Origin: CAUSKK01 sp963532425
GTDB taxonomy: Bacteria > Pseudomonadota > Gammaproteobacteria > Cardiobacteriales > Cardiobacteriaceae
Assembly: GCA_963532425.1 (NCBI GenBank)
Contig: CAUSKK010000010.1
Location: forward strand, 18,310 to 82,309
DNA: 64,000 bases
Direction of reading: 5' to 3'
The position numbers and the translations under genes are program-made. Shown piece by piece: positions 52,357 through 61,037 of the stretch. Position 1 is the stretch's first letter. The number at the start of each line of letters is the position of its first letter. The notes beneath the pieces are model-generated. The model saw nothing but the letters and a program-made list of their open reading frames with translations, was not told the DNA's origin and did not search any database.

Positions 52357-53154
52357 ATGAGAAAAATTTTCCTGGGCCTGGGCGCGTTGCTGAGCGGCGC
52401 CCTGCTGGCCTCCGGCGGGGGGGACAGCTTCCCCAACGAGCCGTTCCACGCCAACATCAACGACAAACCCTCGTTGCAAACCGGCGCCAAACTCTTCGTG
52501 AACTACTGCGCCGGCTGCCATTCCATTCAGTACCAGCGCTACAACCGCACCTTCCGCGACCTGGGCATCGACCCGGAAATCGGCGCCAAAAACCTGATTT
52601 TTACCGGCGCCAAGGAGGTGGAGCAGATGCACATTGCCCTACAGCCGGCCGACGGTCTGAAATGGTTCGGCCAGACGCCGCCGGATTTGTCGCTGACGGC
52701 CCGGGCCAAGGGCGGCAGCTACATCTATAACTATCTGCTCGGCTTCTACCAGGACGACAGCCGGCCGCTGGGCTTCAACAACAGCGTTTTCCCCGGTGCC
52801 TCCATGCCGAACCCGCTGTGGAAGCTGCAGGGTATCCAGGCCCCCACCTACTACGAGGAGGAGCATTGCAGCGGCGAGGGCGCCAATAAAAAATGCGAGA
52901 AGGTGAAGGCCATGAACGGCTTTGAGCTGGTGCAGAAGGGCAGTCTCAGCCCCGAGGACTACAAGAAAGTGGCCTATGACATCAGCAACTTCCTGAACTA
53001 TGTGGCCGACCCCTCGGCCCTGGACCGGCAGCGCATCGGCCCCTGGGCCCTGGCCTTCATCGCCTTCCTGACGCTGGTTTTCTACCTGCTGAAACGGGAA
53101 TACTGGCGCGACATTTACAACCGGGAGCAATTGCGCCGTTCCCAGGAAAGCTAA
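52357..53154 (+). CDS. petC: Cytochrome c1 subunit of cytochrome bc1
   Basis: 265 residues. Signal sequence (about 1-21), covalent heme site YCAGCHSIQY (near residue 50), sixth-ligand Met in a GASMPNPLW segment, and a C-terminal membrane anchor (ALAFIAFLTLVFYLLKREYW). Last gene of petABC, followed by two terminators. Confidence 0.95.
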   Translation: MRKIFLGLGALLSGALLASGGGDSFPNEPFHANINDKPSLQTGAKLFVNYCAGCHSIQYQRYNRTFRDLGIDPEIGAKNLIFTGAKEVEQMHIALQPADGLKWFGQTPPDLSLTARAKGGSYIYNYLLGFYQDDSRPLGFNNSVFPGASMPNPLWKLQGIQAPTYYEEEHCSGEGANKKCEKVKAMNGFELVQKGSLSPEDYKKVAYDISNFLNYVADPSALDRQRIGPWALAFIAFLTLVFYLLKREYWRDIYNREQLRRSQES

Positions 53155-53175
53155 TTTTTCCAACGGCAAACTCAC

Positions 53176-53205
53176 AGCGCTTCCCCCGGGAAGCGCTTTT
53201 GTTTT
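53176..53205 (+). terminator. Palindrome-based terminator of petABC
   Basis: AGCGCTTCCC pairs with GGGAAGCGCT, followed by TTTGTTTT. Both arms are truncated GAAGCGCTTC copies in inverted arrangement. Confidence 0.82.
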
Positions 53206-53214
53206 CCGGCCGGG

Positions 53215-53240
53215 CGCGCTTCTGAAAGCGCGGTTTTTTT
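53215..53240 (+). terminator. Second terminator before sspA
   Basis: Stem CGCGCTT / AAGCGCG with loop CTGA and seven T residues, 10 bp after the first terminator. Confidence 0.78.
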
Positions 53241-53303
53241 GTTATTTTTAATGGGTTTTTCCCACCGGGCGACCGGTTTTTGACCCTAAAGGAGCTTAGA
53301 ACT

Positions 53304-53957
53304 ATGAGCAGCAGTAGCAGCATCATCAAACGGGGCGGGCTGGCCCTCTACAGCAGCAGCAAACTGGTGCGGAGCCACTACATTCGGCTGGTCTCCTATA
53401 CCAAGGATTTGGAAATTGAATATGTGGAACTGGAGGCCGACAACATTCCCCAGGAGTTTCTCGACGAGGTCAATCCCACCGGCCGGCTGCCGACCCTGAC
53501 CGACCGGGATTTGGTGCTTTTTGATGAGCGCGTCATCAGCGAATACATGGACGAGCGCTTCCCCCACCCGGCCCTGATGCCCATCGAGGCCAACAACCGC
53601 GCCAAAATCCGCCTCTTCTTCTGGGAGCTGGAAAAGGCCTGGTACAGCTGCGTCGATACGCTGGAGCAGACACGCCAGACGCCGGTCAAACGCCGTCGCA
53701 CCCAGCGCGAGCTCCGCGATGCCATTCTGTCCTTTGTGCCGTTCTTCAAGGGCCGGGAATACCTCATCGGTAACGAACTGTCCCTGCTGGATTGCTTTGT
53801 GCTGCCGGTGCTCTGGCGGCTGGGCGCGCTGGAAATTGAGCTGCCGAAGAGCGCTTCGCCGCTGCTGCGCTACATGGATTTCCACTTCAACAAGGACTAT
53901 TTCCGCAAATCCCTGTCCAAATACGAGGAGGCATTGCCGCCCTATGTGGTCTCCTAG
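53304..53957 (+). CDS. sspA: Stringent starvation protein A
   Basis: 217 residues with a glutathione S-transferase fold. It binds RNA polymerase and affects stationary-phase and stress gene expression. LVSYTKDLEIEYVELEADN, NPTGRLPTLTDRDLVLFDE and MDERFPHPALMP are SspA-like. AAAGGAG lies before the chosen ATG. petABC-sspA-sspB is a common gammaproteobacterial order. Overlaps sspB by 14 bp. Confidence 0.94.
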   Translation: MSSSSSIIKRGGLALYSSSKLVRSHYIRLVSYTKDLEIEYVELEADNIPQEFLDEVNPTGRLPTLTDRDLVLFDERVISEYMDERFPHPALMPIEANNRAKIRLFFWELEKAWYSCVDTLEQTRQTPVKRRRTQRELRDAILSFVPFFKGREYLIGNELSLLDCFVLPVLWRLGALEIELPKSASPLLRYMDFHFNKDYFRKSLSKYEEALPPYVVS

Positions 53958-54366
53958 CAGCAGCAATCCGGACGAAAGCCAAAAGGCCTACCTGCTCCAG
54001 GCCCTCTACGATTGGATGGAGGACGGCGAGCTGATTCCGGAAATTTACATCGCCAATCCGAAGCGCTTCACCCGGGGCCTGCCCAGCCACCTGCTGGAGG
54101 AGGACTTGATAAAGCTGAACATTTCCAGCACCGCCACCCACAATCTGGACTTGACCAATCAGACGCTCTTCTTTGACACCCGCTTCGGCGGCCAGCATCA
54201 CAGCGTGGCGGTGGCCCTGGGCGGGGTGGTGGGCCTGATTGCCCGGGGCAGCGACCAGGGCATTCAGTTCAGCTTCGACGCCGGCGCCGACGCCCAGTGG
54301 GACGACAGCCCCGACCCGGACAACGACCCGCCCCCCACCCCACCCCATCTGAAAATCATCAAATAA
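53944..54366 (+). CDS. sspB: ClpXP protease specificity-enhancing factor SspB
   Basis: 140 residues. SspB delivers ssrA-tagged proteins to ClpXP. KAYLLQALYDWMEDGELIPE, a central NLDLTNQTLFFDTRFGGQHH and GLIARGSDQGIQF fit the peptide-binding domain. An acidic Asp/Pro-rich linker leads to the C-terminal PHLKIIK, matching the ClpX-binding tail. A palindrome encodes KRF near residue 40. The start within sspA (ATG at 53944) is the best fit. Confidence 0.94.
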   Translation: MWSPSSSNPDESQKAYLLQALYDWMEDGELIPEIYIANPKRFTRGLPSHLLEEDLIKLNISSTATHNLDLTNQTLFFDTRFGGQHHSVAVALGGVVGLIARGSDQGIQFSFDAGADAQWDDSPDPDNDPPPTPPHLKIIK

Positions 54367-54370
54367 CCCC

Positions 54371-54397
54371 CACCCCGGCCCGCCGGGGTGTTTTTTT
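54371..54397 (+). terminator. Terminator of sspAB
   Basis: Stem CACCCCGG / CCGGGGTG with loop CCCG and seven T residues, directly after the sspB stop. Confidence 0.9.
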
Positions 54398-54407
54398 AAC
54401 TACCCCC

Positions 54408-55400
54408 GAAGCGCTTCCCCCCAACGCCCAGCCAGCGGCGCCGTTTATCTAACGTTCCAGAATGAAGCGCTTCGCTAGCTTGGCTAGGCGTTAATCGGCC
54501 TGAAGCGCTTCCTGATTTCGGCGCCTCTCTCTTCTGGCTTGGCAAAACGAAGCGCTTCCAGTCCGACCCGTCGTTTGATGCCATTACCGAAGCGCTTCCT
54601 CCGAAACGACTTGAAAGCGGGCCGGGGGCAGAAGCTAAACGAAGCGCTTCGGCGGCGGCCGGCTTTCCCAAGCAAAGCGCTTCGCTCGGCCTGGGTAAAT
54701 CCCCCAGCCCGATTCTTACGATAAAAGGGGAAGCGCTTCGCCAAAGCGAAAAGGCGGGGCGGCGCCGGCTGCTCACTTCCGGACTAAAACGCTTTCCTCT
54801 GGAAACCGGCAAAAACGGGAAGCCCTCCCTTATCAGCTTTCCAAAACGAAGCGCTTCCCTCTGCCACCCGCCCGAAACGCTTGCTCAAAAACCGATGTTC
54901 CCAACCGAAGCGCTTCGTTAAAAGTCAAAAGACGGGCTGATGATTTGAGCAGCTTCCTGGAACGAAGCGCTTCCTCCTTGAACTCCTACTACTGGCGTTT
55001 GGAGATTTAAGGCTGAACGAAGCGCTTCGATTTGGAGTAACCCCAAAAGGAAAGCGCTTTGCCCTCAAAGCTCCGTTGCCGGGCTGCAGAGATTGAGACC
55101 GAACGAAGCGCTTGCTTCTGATGAGGCGTTTTATCCATTCCCCAGCCGGGCCGCCGGCCGCTGGCCCGTTACCGAAGTGCTTCGGCCGGGCCGGGGCGAT
55201 TACTTAGCCGACGAGCCCCGAAGCGCTTCCCCCTCGCCGGCCTTTTTCCAGTGAAGCGCTTCACTCCGAAACTACGCCCGGGCCCGCTTCTATTTTGAGA
55301 GGCCGGCGGTGCCGAAGCGCTTCCCGATTTCGGCGCCTCTCTCTTCTGGTCTAGCAAAACGAAGCGCTTCCCGCTGAAGTCTCCGGCCGAAGCGCTTCCC
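54408..55400. repeat. GAAGCGCTTC palindrome array D (about 1 kb)
   Basis: Gene-free region between the convergent sspB and ppsR genes. By eye it has about 16 exact palindromes and at least 6 near copies. Contains module beta copy 2 (55101-55370), module alpha copy 5 (54907-54973), and a GGTAAATCCCCCAGCCCGAT spacer shared with array B. No credible gene seen. Confidence 0.92.
55101..55370 (+). repeat. Array module beta, copy 2
   Basis: Homologue of 25222-25490, same orientation relative to the window. One palindrome that is exact in copy 1 is GAAGTGCTTC here. Confidence 0.88.
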
Positions 55401-55423
55401 CCAACCCAGCCCCAGGCGGGCGC

Positions 55424-55448
55424 AAAAAAAACAGGGCCGAAGCCCTGT
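55424..55448 (-). terminator. Terminator of ppsR
   Basis: On the minus strand ACAGGG, loop CTTCGG, CCCTGT and eight T residues; about 20 bp after the stop codon. Confidence 0.88.
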
Positions 55449-55466
55449 ATCCAATGGAACGAAAGC

Positions 55467-56288
55467 CTAGGCCAGGCCCGGCCGTTTCAGCTGGAAGAAC
55501 TGAACGATGTAGGCGGACAGCTCCTCCACCGATTTATCGGTGGTGTTGGCGTAGGGGATATGGTGGGTGCGGAAAATGGCCTGGGCCTCGCGCAGTTCGT
55601 TGATGCAGGTGTTGAGCTGGGCATAGCGCGAATCCGGCCGCCGCTGCTGGCGAATGGCCTGCAGGCGCTCCGGCTGAATGGTCAGGCCGAAGAGCTTGCT
55701 CTTGTAGGGCCGAATCATGCGCGGCAGGTCGGTGCTTTCCAAATCCTCCTCGGTGAGCGGATAGTTGGCGGCGCGCAGGCCGTACTGCATGGCCAGATAG
55801 AGGCAGGTGGGCGTCTTGCCACTGCGCGACACCCCCACCAGTATCACATCGGCATCCTTCAGTTCCCGGTCGCTGACGCCGTCGTCGTGGTTGAGGGAAA
55901 AGTTCACCGCCTCCATGCGCGCATCGTAGTTCTCCCGGTTGTTAATGCCGCGAATGCGCGCCAGCGAATACTGGGCCGGCACGCCCAGGGCCGTTTCCAG
56001 CCGGGGCAGGAAGCTATCGAAATAGTTGAAAACCAGCGCCCCGCTGCGGTTGAAGATGGCCATGAGCTCCCGGTTGATGATGGAGGCAAACAGTATGGGC
56101 TGCTGGCCACTGGCCCCGGCGGCGGCGGCGATGGCGCCGTTGATTTCCTCGGCCTTGGCGGCGGTTTCGACGAAGGAATAGGTGAAAAATTCCAGTGCCT
56201 CACCGGGAAACTGGGCGAGCAGGGCCCGGCCCATGTCCTTGACGGTCAGGCCGGTGCAATCGGAGACAAAGAAGACGGCCCGGCTCAT
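55467..56288 (-). CDS. ppsR: PEP synthase regulatory kinase/pyrophosphorylase PpsR
   Basis: 273 residues, DUF299 family. It switches phosphoenolpyruvate synthase on and off by ADP-dependent phosphorylation and Pi-dependent dephosphorylation. The P-loop-like GVSRSGKTPTCLYLAMQYG near residue 150, the start VFFVSDCTGLT and KLFGLTIQPERL are typical. ppsA, usually divergent, is not in the window. Its ATG overlaps the stop of the upstream nuclease-like gene (ATGA). Confidence 0.95.
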   Translation of the reverse strand: MSRAVFFVSDCTGLTVKDMGRALLAQFPGEALEFFTYSFVETAAKAEEINGAIAAAAGASGQQPILFASIINRELMAIFNRSGALVFNYFDSFLPRLETALGVPAQYSLARIRGINNRENYDARMEAVNFSLNHDDGVSDRELKDADVILVGVSRSGKTPTCLYLAMQYGLRAANYPLTEEDLESTDLPRMIRPYKSKLFGLTIQPERLQAIRQQRRPDSRYAQLNTCINELREAQAIFRTHHIPYANTTDKSVEELSAYIVQFFQLKRPGLA

Positions 56289-57361
56289 GGCTGCAGCTCC
56301 GCATAGAGGCCGAGCAGCACAAAGGCAATGCGCAGCACGTTTTCCGGCGTGCCGAGAATGATGTGGTTGTCCTCCACTTCCAGGCCGCAGCTGTTGATAT
56401 TGGCAATGTCCACCTCGTTCAGGGTCAGCGGCAGCAGCAGCCGGGCCCGGTCGAGCCGGTCAAAGTAGCGGCAGAGCCAGCGTTCCGGCGCACCCACCCG
56501 ATGAATGATGTAGTCCTCCTCGGTGTCGGTGGCGGTCAGGCTGTTGTCGCCGATGATGCCCTGCACCAGCCGCAGCAGCCGCCGTTCGTTCCAGGTGGTA
56601 ACAATGTTGGGATTGTCCGGATGGACGATGTCGCGCTGGTCCTCCTCGGCCGCCGGCTGGCGCCCGGCCCGCAGCATCTCGCCGAGGCAGCCCTCCAGGG
56701 CCCGCTGGGCCAGCGGCCGCAGCTGGGCCAGCAGGGGCGCCGTTGGCTGGCTACGCAGGCCGGCCTTCTGCACGAGAAAGCGCAGAAAATCATCGTCCCA
56801 GTCGCGCAGGCAGCGCTGCAGGGCCGTGCGCAGCTGCCCCTGATAGGCGCTGCTCTCGGCCAGCTCGTGCAGGCCCTCGCTGCGGAACTGGGAACGCTGG
56901 AAGCGCTCCAGCCGTTCGATGTCCTCGTCGCTGAGCTCGTTCAGGTCCACACTAAGAAAGGGCTCGCTGTCCATGATGTTCTTATGGACCAGGTCGGTGA
57001 AGAACTGCCAGTGGCGGCCGTTGGTGATGATGCAGCAGGCCACCTCCGGGCTGGCGTTGAAATAGCGCGCCAGCTGGGGAACGTGGCGGTTGATGTTGTT
57101 GCCATAGGGCTTGGCCTCGATGTACATCACCGGCCGGCCCTGGCTGAGCAGGGCGTAATCGACGCGCTCGCTGGCCTTGACGCCGAGAATGTCGGCCTTG
57201 TATTCGGCCACCACCTGATTCGGGTCAAAGGGCGAAAAGCCGAGAATCTGCAGAAACGGCAGAATCAGCGCCTGTTTCGTGGTTTCCTCGGTTTTGCAGA
57301 GGGCGGCCACACTGGCCACGTGGGCACAGTGGGCGCGCATCTGTTCGGCGAAGGAGCTCAT
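56285..57361 (-). CDS. Stand-alone type I restriction R-subunit N-terminal-like protein
   Basis: 358 residues. About 25-130 resembles the HSDR_N nuclease fold: EETTKQALILPFLQILGFSP, a VDYALLSQGRPVMYIEAKPYG segment giving the Asp and Glu-x-Lys of a PD-(D/E)XK site, then TNGRHWQFF. The remainder is helical and unlike the helicase of HsdR, and no HsdM or HsdS is nearby. Such solo proteins occur widely; their function is unknown, and defence or DNA repair are possibilities. It is coupled to ppsR by ATGA. Confidence 0.72.
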   Translation of the reverse strand: MSSFAEQMRAHCAHVASVAALCKTEETTKQALILPFLQILGFSPFDPNQVVAEYKADILGVKASERVDYALLSQGRPVMYIEAKPYGNNINRHVPQLARYFNASPEVACCIITNGRHWQFFTDLVHKNIMDSEPFLSVDLNELSDEDIERLERFQRSQFRSEGLHELAESSAYQGQLRTALQRCLRDWDDDFLRFLVQKAGLRSQPTAPLLAQLRPLAQRALEGCLGEMLRAGRQPAAEEDQRDIVHPDNPNIVTTWNERRLLRLVQGIIGDNSLTATDTEEDYIIHRVGAPERWLCRYFDRLDRARLLLPLTLNEVDIANINSCGLEVEDNHIILGTPENVLRIAFVLLGLYAELQP

Positions 57362-57363
57362 GG

Positions 57364-57786
57364 CTAGCGCAGGCTAATGGGATTTTCCCGGTACATGGCA
57401 ATCAGGCCCGTGCGTATGCTCACCGCCATTTCCACCAGGGTTACAAAGGTCATGCCGCCCAGGAACAGGGCAATCAGGTTGTAGTGGGGCGGATTCGGCG
57501 GCAGCAGGTGATAGCGCGGCGCCACCAGCCACAGCACCAGGGCGCCGAAGGTCAGCGTATAGGCGCAGATGTCGCCCATCAGGTCGCGGAAGCACTGGGT
57601 GGGGCCGCTGTAGCTGGTGGGCCGGTTGGCGGTGAAAATCGACCAGAGCAGATAGGCGGCCACCAGCGCCAGCAGTATCAGCGCCAGGGTGTTGCTCGGC
57701 AGCGTTTTCATGTTCAGACCGACCAGCACGCCCACGGCCGTGGCCAGCACGCCGAAGCGGAAGAGACTCGCAATAATAATTCCCAT
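57364..57786 (-). CDS. Uncharacterised four-helix membrane protein
   Basis: 140 residues with four hydrophobic segments (about 5-23, 31-50, 72-92, 103-125). No family recognised. Ends 2 bp before the nuclease-like gene, and GGAGAA precedes its ATG. Likely an operon with that gene and ppsR, 30 bp downstream of fhs. Confidence 0.55.
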   Translation of the reverse strand: MGIIIASLFRFGVLATAVGVLVGLNMKTLPSNTLALILLALVAAYLLWSIFTANRPTSYSGPTQCFRDLMGDICAYTLTFGALVLWLVAPRYHLLPPNPPHYNLIALFLGGMTFVTLVEMAVSIRTGLIAMYRENPISLR

Positions 57787-57816
57787 GGAAATTCTCCTGT
57801 AATAGCAAAGGGTTAT

Positions 57817-59478
57817 CTAGAAAAGACCGCTGATGCGACCGGCGGCGTCGATGTCCATGTGTTCGGCCGCCGGCACCTTCGGCAGGCCGGGCATGCGCAT
57901 CATGGTGCCACAGAGCACGACGATGAAACCGGCGCCGGTCAGCGGCACCAGACCGCGCACCTGCAGGCGGAAGCCCTCGGGCCGGCCGAGCAGCTGGGGA
58001 TTGTCGCTCAGCGAATATTGGGTTTTGGCCATGCAGATGGGCAGGCCGCCGAGGCCGAGTTTTTCCAGTTCGGCCAGCTCGGCCAGGGCCTCGCCGCTGA
58101 AATCGACGCCGGCGGCACCATAAATCTTGCCGGCCACCGCCGTGATTTTCTCCGGCAGCGAAGCGCTTCCCTCATAGGCGAAGCGGAAGCGGGCCGGCTG
58201 GGCCAGGGCCTTGATGACCTTGCGGGCCAAATCCTCGCCGCCGGCGCCGCCGTGCTCCCAGACCTCGCAGAGGGAGACGGCCACGCCGCGCTCGGCGCAG
58301 GCCCGTTCAATCAGAGCCAGCTCCTCGGCGCTGTCGCTGCGGAAACGGTTGATGGCCACCACCACCGGCAGGCCGAAGACCGTCTGCAGATTGTCGATGT
58401 GCTTGAGCAGATTCGGCAGGCCGGCGGCCAGGGCGGCCACGTCCGGCGTGGTCAGATAGTCCCGGGGCTGGCCGCCGTTGTACTTCAGCGCCCGCACCGT
58501 CGCCACCAGCACCGCCGCGTCCGGGCGCAGGTCGCCGAGGCGGCATTTGATGTCGCAGAATTTTTCCGCGCCCAAATCGGCCCCGAAGCCGGCCTCGGTT
58601 ACGGCGATGTCGCCCAGATGCAGGGCCAGCTTCGTTGCCAGCAGCGAATTGCAGCCGTGGGCGATGTTGGCGAAGGGGCCGGTGTGAATCAGGGCCGGAT
58701 TGCCCTCCAGCGTCTGCACCAGATTGGGCTTCAGGGCCTCGCGCAGCAGCACGGCCATGGCGCCGGCGGCCTTGAGGTCGCGGGCATAAATCGGGGCGCC
58801 GCTGCGGCTGTGGCCGATGAGAATGTTGCCGAGCCGGGCCTTGAGGTCGTCCAAATCCCTGGACAGGCCGAGAATGGCCATGATTTCCGAGGCCGAGGTG
58901 ATGTCGAAGCCGTCCGGGCGGATAACGCCGTCGCTGGGTTTGCCGAGGCCGCCCATAATCTGGCGCAACTGGCGGTCGTTCATGTCCATGACCCGGCGCC
59001 AGCTCACCCGTTTCGGGTCGATGTTGAGGGCGTTGCCGTGGAAGATGTGGTTGTCGATGAGGGCGGCCAGCAGGTTATTGGCACTGGTTACGGCGTGGAA
59101 ATCGCCGGTGAAATGCAGGTTGATGTCCTCCATGGGCACCACCTGGGCCTGGCCACCGCCGGCGGCGCCGCCCTTGATGCCGAACACCGGCCCCAGCGAC
59201 GGCTCCCGCAGGGCCACCAGCGTGGGCTTGCCGAGCCGGTTCAGGGCGTCGCTGAGGCCGATGGTTACGGTGGTTTTGCCCTCGCCGGCCGGGGTCGGGT
59301 TGATGGCCGTAACCAGCACCAGCTTGCCGCGCCGGCTCGGCAGAGAGAAGGCCCACTGGGGGTCAATCTTGGCCTTATGGGCACCGTAGGGCTCGTAGCG
59401 GTCGAGGCCGAGTCGCTGGGCAATGGCGCCGATGGGTTGCAGCGTGGCGCGCTGGGCGATTTGTGCGTCAATGTTCAT
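57817..59478 (-). CDS. fhs: Formate-tetrahydrofolate ligase
   Basis: 553 residues, the usual length. It makes 10-formyltetrahydrofolate from formate, tetrahydrofolate and ATP. The P-loop TPAGEGKTTVTIGL, EPSLGPVFGIKGGAAGGG, NLHFTGDFHAVTSANNLLAA and AINRFRSDSAEE are all present. One palindrome near residue 440 (EGSASLPEK) replaces a surface segment. Read in the same direction as agcS upstream but separated from it by a terminator. Confidence 0.97.
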   Translation of the reverse strand: MNIDAQIAQRATLQPIGAIAQRLGLDRYEPYGAHKAKIDPQWAFSLPSRRGKLVLVTAINPTPAGEGKTTVTIGLSDALNRLGKPTLVALREPSLGPVFGIKGGAAGGGQAQVVPMEDINLHFTGDFHAVTSANNLLAALIDNHIFHGNALNIDPKRVSWRRVMDMNDRQLRQIMGGLGKPSDGVIRPDGFDITSASEIMAILGLSRDLDDLKARLGNILIGHSRSGAPIYARDLKAAGAMAVLLREALKPNLVQTLEGNPALIHTGPFANIAHGCNSLLATKLALHLGDIAVTEAGFGADLGAEKFCDIKCRLGDLRPDAAVLVATVRALKYNGGQPRDYLTTPDVAALAAGLPNLLKHIDNLQTVFGLPVVVAINRFRSDSAEELALIERACAERGVAVSLCEVWEHGGAGGEDLARKVIKALAQPARFRFAYEGSASLPEKITAVAGKIYGAAGVDFSGEALAELAELEKLGLGGLPICMAKTQYSLSDNPQLLGRPEGFRLQVRGLVPLTGAGFIVVLCGTMMRMPGLPKVPAAEHMDIDAAGRISGLF

Positions 59479-59505
59479 TCATTTTCCTTGTGGTCCGTGA
59501 AGCTC

Positions 59506-59527
59506 AAAAAAGCCCCCCGAAGGGGGC
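59506..59527 (-). terminator. Terminator between agcS and fhs
   Basis: On the minus strand GCCCCC, loop TTCG, GGGGGC and six T residues, 8 bp after the agcS stop. Confidence 0.85.
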
Positions 59528-59534
59528 GTGGGAA

Positions 59535-61037
59535 TTAGTGGTCGGCGTCGCGCCGGGCGGCCAGCCGCTGGCTCCAGAAATCGGCGTTCTTGATGCCGAG
59601 TTTTTCCGGGTCAAAGTGGTAGCGCTTCACCCCGGCCCGCTGCTGGGCCTCGTAGTCCTCCAGCGCTTTGATGGTGGGCTGGCCGGCGCGGTAAATCAGA
59701 ATAATGCCGACGATGTTCAGCCAGGCGGTCAGGCCGACGCCCAGGTCGCCGATGTCCCAGATATAGCCGGCGCTGTTGATGGAACCGTAGGCCACGGCCA
59801 GCATCACCATCAGCTTGACCACGAACAGGCCCCAGTCGTTGTTGAGGTGGCGGGTCAGATAGGCCATGTTGGTTTCGGCGATGTAGTAGTAGGCCAGAAT
59901 GGTGGTGAAGGCGAAGAAGAACACCGCCAGTGCCGTGAATATGGGTCCCAGGGAACCGAAGACGCTGGACATGGCCAGCTGGGTGAAGGCCGGGCTGTTG
60001 ATGACCACGTCGGCCGGCAGGTGCTGCACGATGAACTGGCCGGCGGGCAGAGCGCCCTGGATGTTGTACTGGCCGGTTATCAGAATCATCAGGGCCGTGG
60101 CCGAGCAGACGAAGAGCGTGTCCACATAGACCGAAAAGGCCTGCACCAGCCCCTGTTGCACCGGGTGTTCCACCTCGGCGGCGGCGGCATGGTGGGCGCC
60201 GGTGCCCTGGCCGGCCTCGTTGGATTGCACCGCCCGGCGCACGCCCCAGCCCACGGCGGCCCCGAAGCCGGCCTGGGCGCTGAAGGCGTCGCTGACGATG
60301 AGGCCGAAGAGGCCCGGCACCTTGTCGATGTTCATGAAGACCACGAAGAGGGCGATGATGATGTAGCCCAGGGCCATGAACGGCACGATGATTTCGGCGA
60401 AGCGGGCGATGCGTTTGATGCCGCCGAAGATAATCAGGCCGAGGACGATGAGAATGCCCACCGTGGCCAGCAGCTGATGGCTGCCCACCTGGCCGAAGCT
60501 GGTTTTCACCGGGCTGCCGCTGCCGACGATGCTGGTGATGGCGTGCACCACGCCGTTGGCCTGGAGGCCGGGCAGAAAGAGGCCGCAGGAGACCACGAAG
60601 GCCAGGGCGCAGCAGGCGCCGAGCTTGGGTTTGTTGAAGAAGCGCTCAAAGTAGTAGGCCGGGCCGCCGCGATAGCCGCCGTCATTGACCTTGTAGATTT
60701 GGGCCAGGGTGGATTCCACATAGGCGGTGCTGGCGCCGAAGAAGGCACTGAGCCACATCCAGAACACCGCCCCCGGGCCACCGAAGCCGATGGCGGCGCC
60801 GACGCCGGCGATGTTGCCGATGCCCACCCGGCCGGACAGGGCCACCATCAGCGCCTGGAAGGAGCTAATGCCCTCGTCGCTGCTTTCCCGGCGCCAGAGC
60901 AGGCGCAGCATTTCGCCCAGGTGGCGGATTTGCACAAAGCGGGTGCGCAGGGAGAAGAACAGGCCGGTAATGAGACAGAGCCAAACCAACACCGGGCTCC
61001 AGACGATGCCAATGAGGGTTTTGATGATTGCTTCCAT
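59535..61037 (-). CDS. Sodium:alanine/glycine symporter (AgcS family)
   Basis: 500 residues with about 11 hydrophobic segments. Imports small neutral amino acids with sodium. The family signature is SGRVGIGNIAGVGAAIGFGG followed by PGAVFWMW and YKVNDGGYRGGPAYY. AAGGAGC lies before the ATG at 61037; an upstream in-frame start reads palindrome sequence and is rejected. Array E begins about 40 bp upstream, so its promoter must lie close to or within the array. Confidence 0.94.
   Translation of the reverse strand: MEAIIKTLIGIVWSPVLVWLCLITGLFFSLRTRFVQIRHLGEMLRLLWRRESSDEGISSFQALMVALSGRVGIGNIAGVGAAIGFGGPGAVFWMWLSAFFGASTAYVESTLAQIYKVNDGGYRGGPAYYFERFFNKPKLGACCALAFVVSCGLFLPGLQANGVVHAITSIVGSGSPVKTSFGQVGSHQLLATVGILIVLGLIIFGGIKRIARFAEIIVPFMALGYIIIALFVVFMNIDKVPGLFGLIVSDAFSAQAGFGAAVGWGVRRAVQSNEAGQGTGAHHAAAAEVEHPVQQGLVQAFSVYVDTLFVCSATALMILITGQYNIQGALPAGQFIVQHLPADVVINSPAFTQLAMSSVFGSLGPIFTALAVFFFAFTTILAYYYIAETNMAYLTRHLNNDWGLFVVKLMVMLAVAYGSINSAGYIWDIGDLGVGLTAWLNIVGIILIYRAGQPTIKALEDYEAQQRAGVKRYHFDPEKLGIKNADFWSQRLAARRDADH

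Noticed and set aside
51252..52490. 412-codon minus-strand frame opposite petB
   Set aside because: Shadow of the cytochrome b gene; low-complexity composition and no family resemblance.
54408..55400. Arrays as integron cassettes with attC sites
   Set aside because: No integrase, no attC-like core sites and no genes between the repeats.
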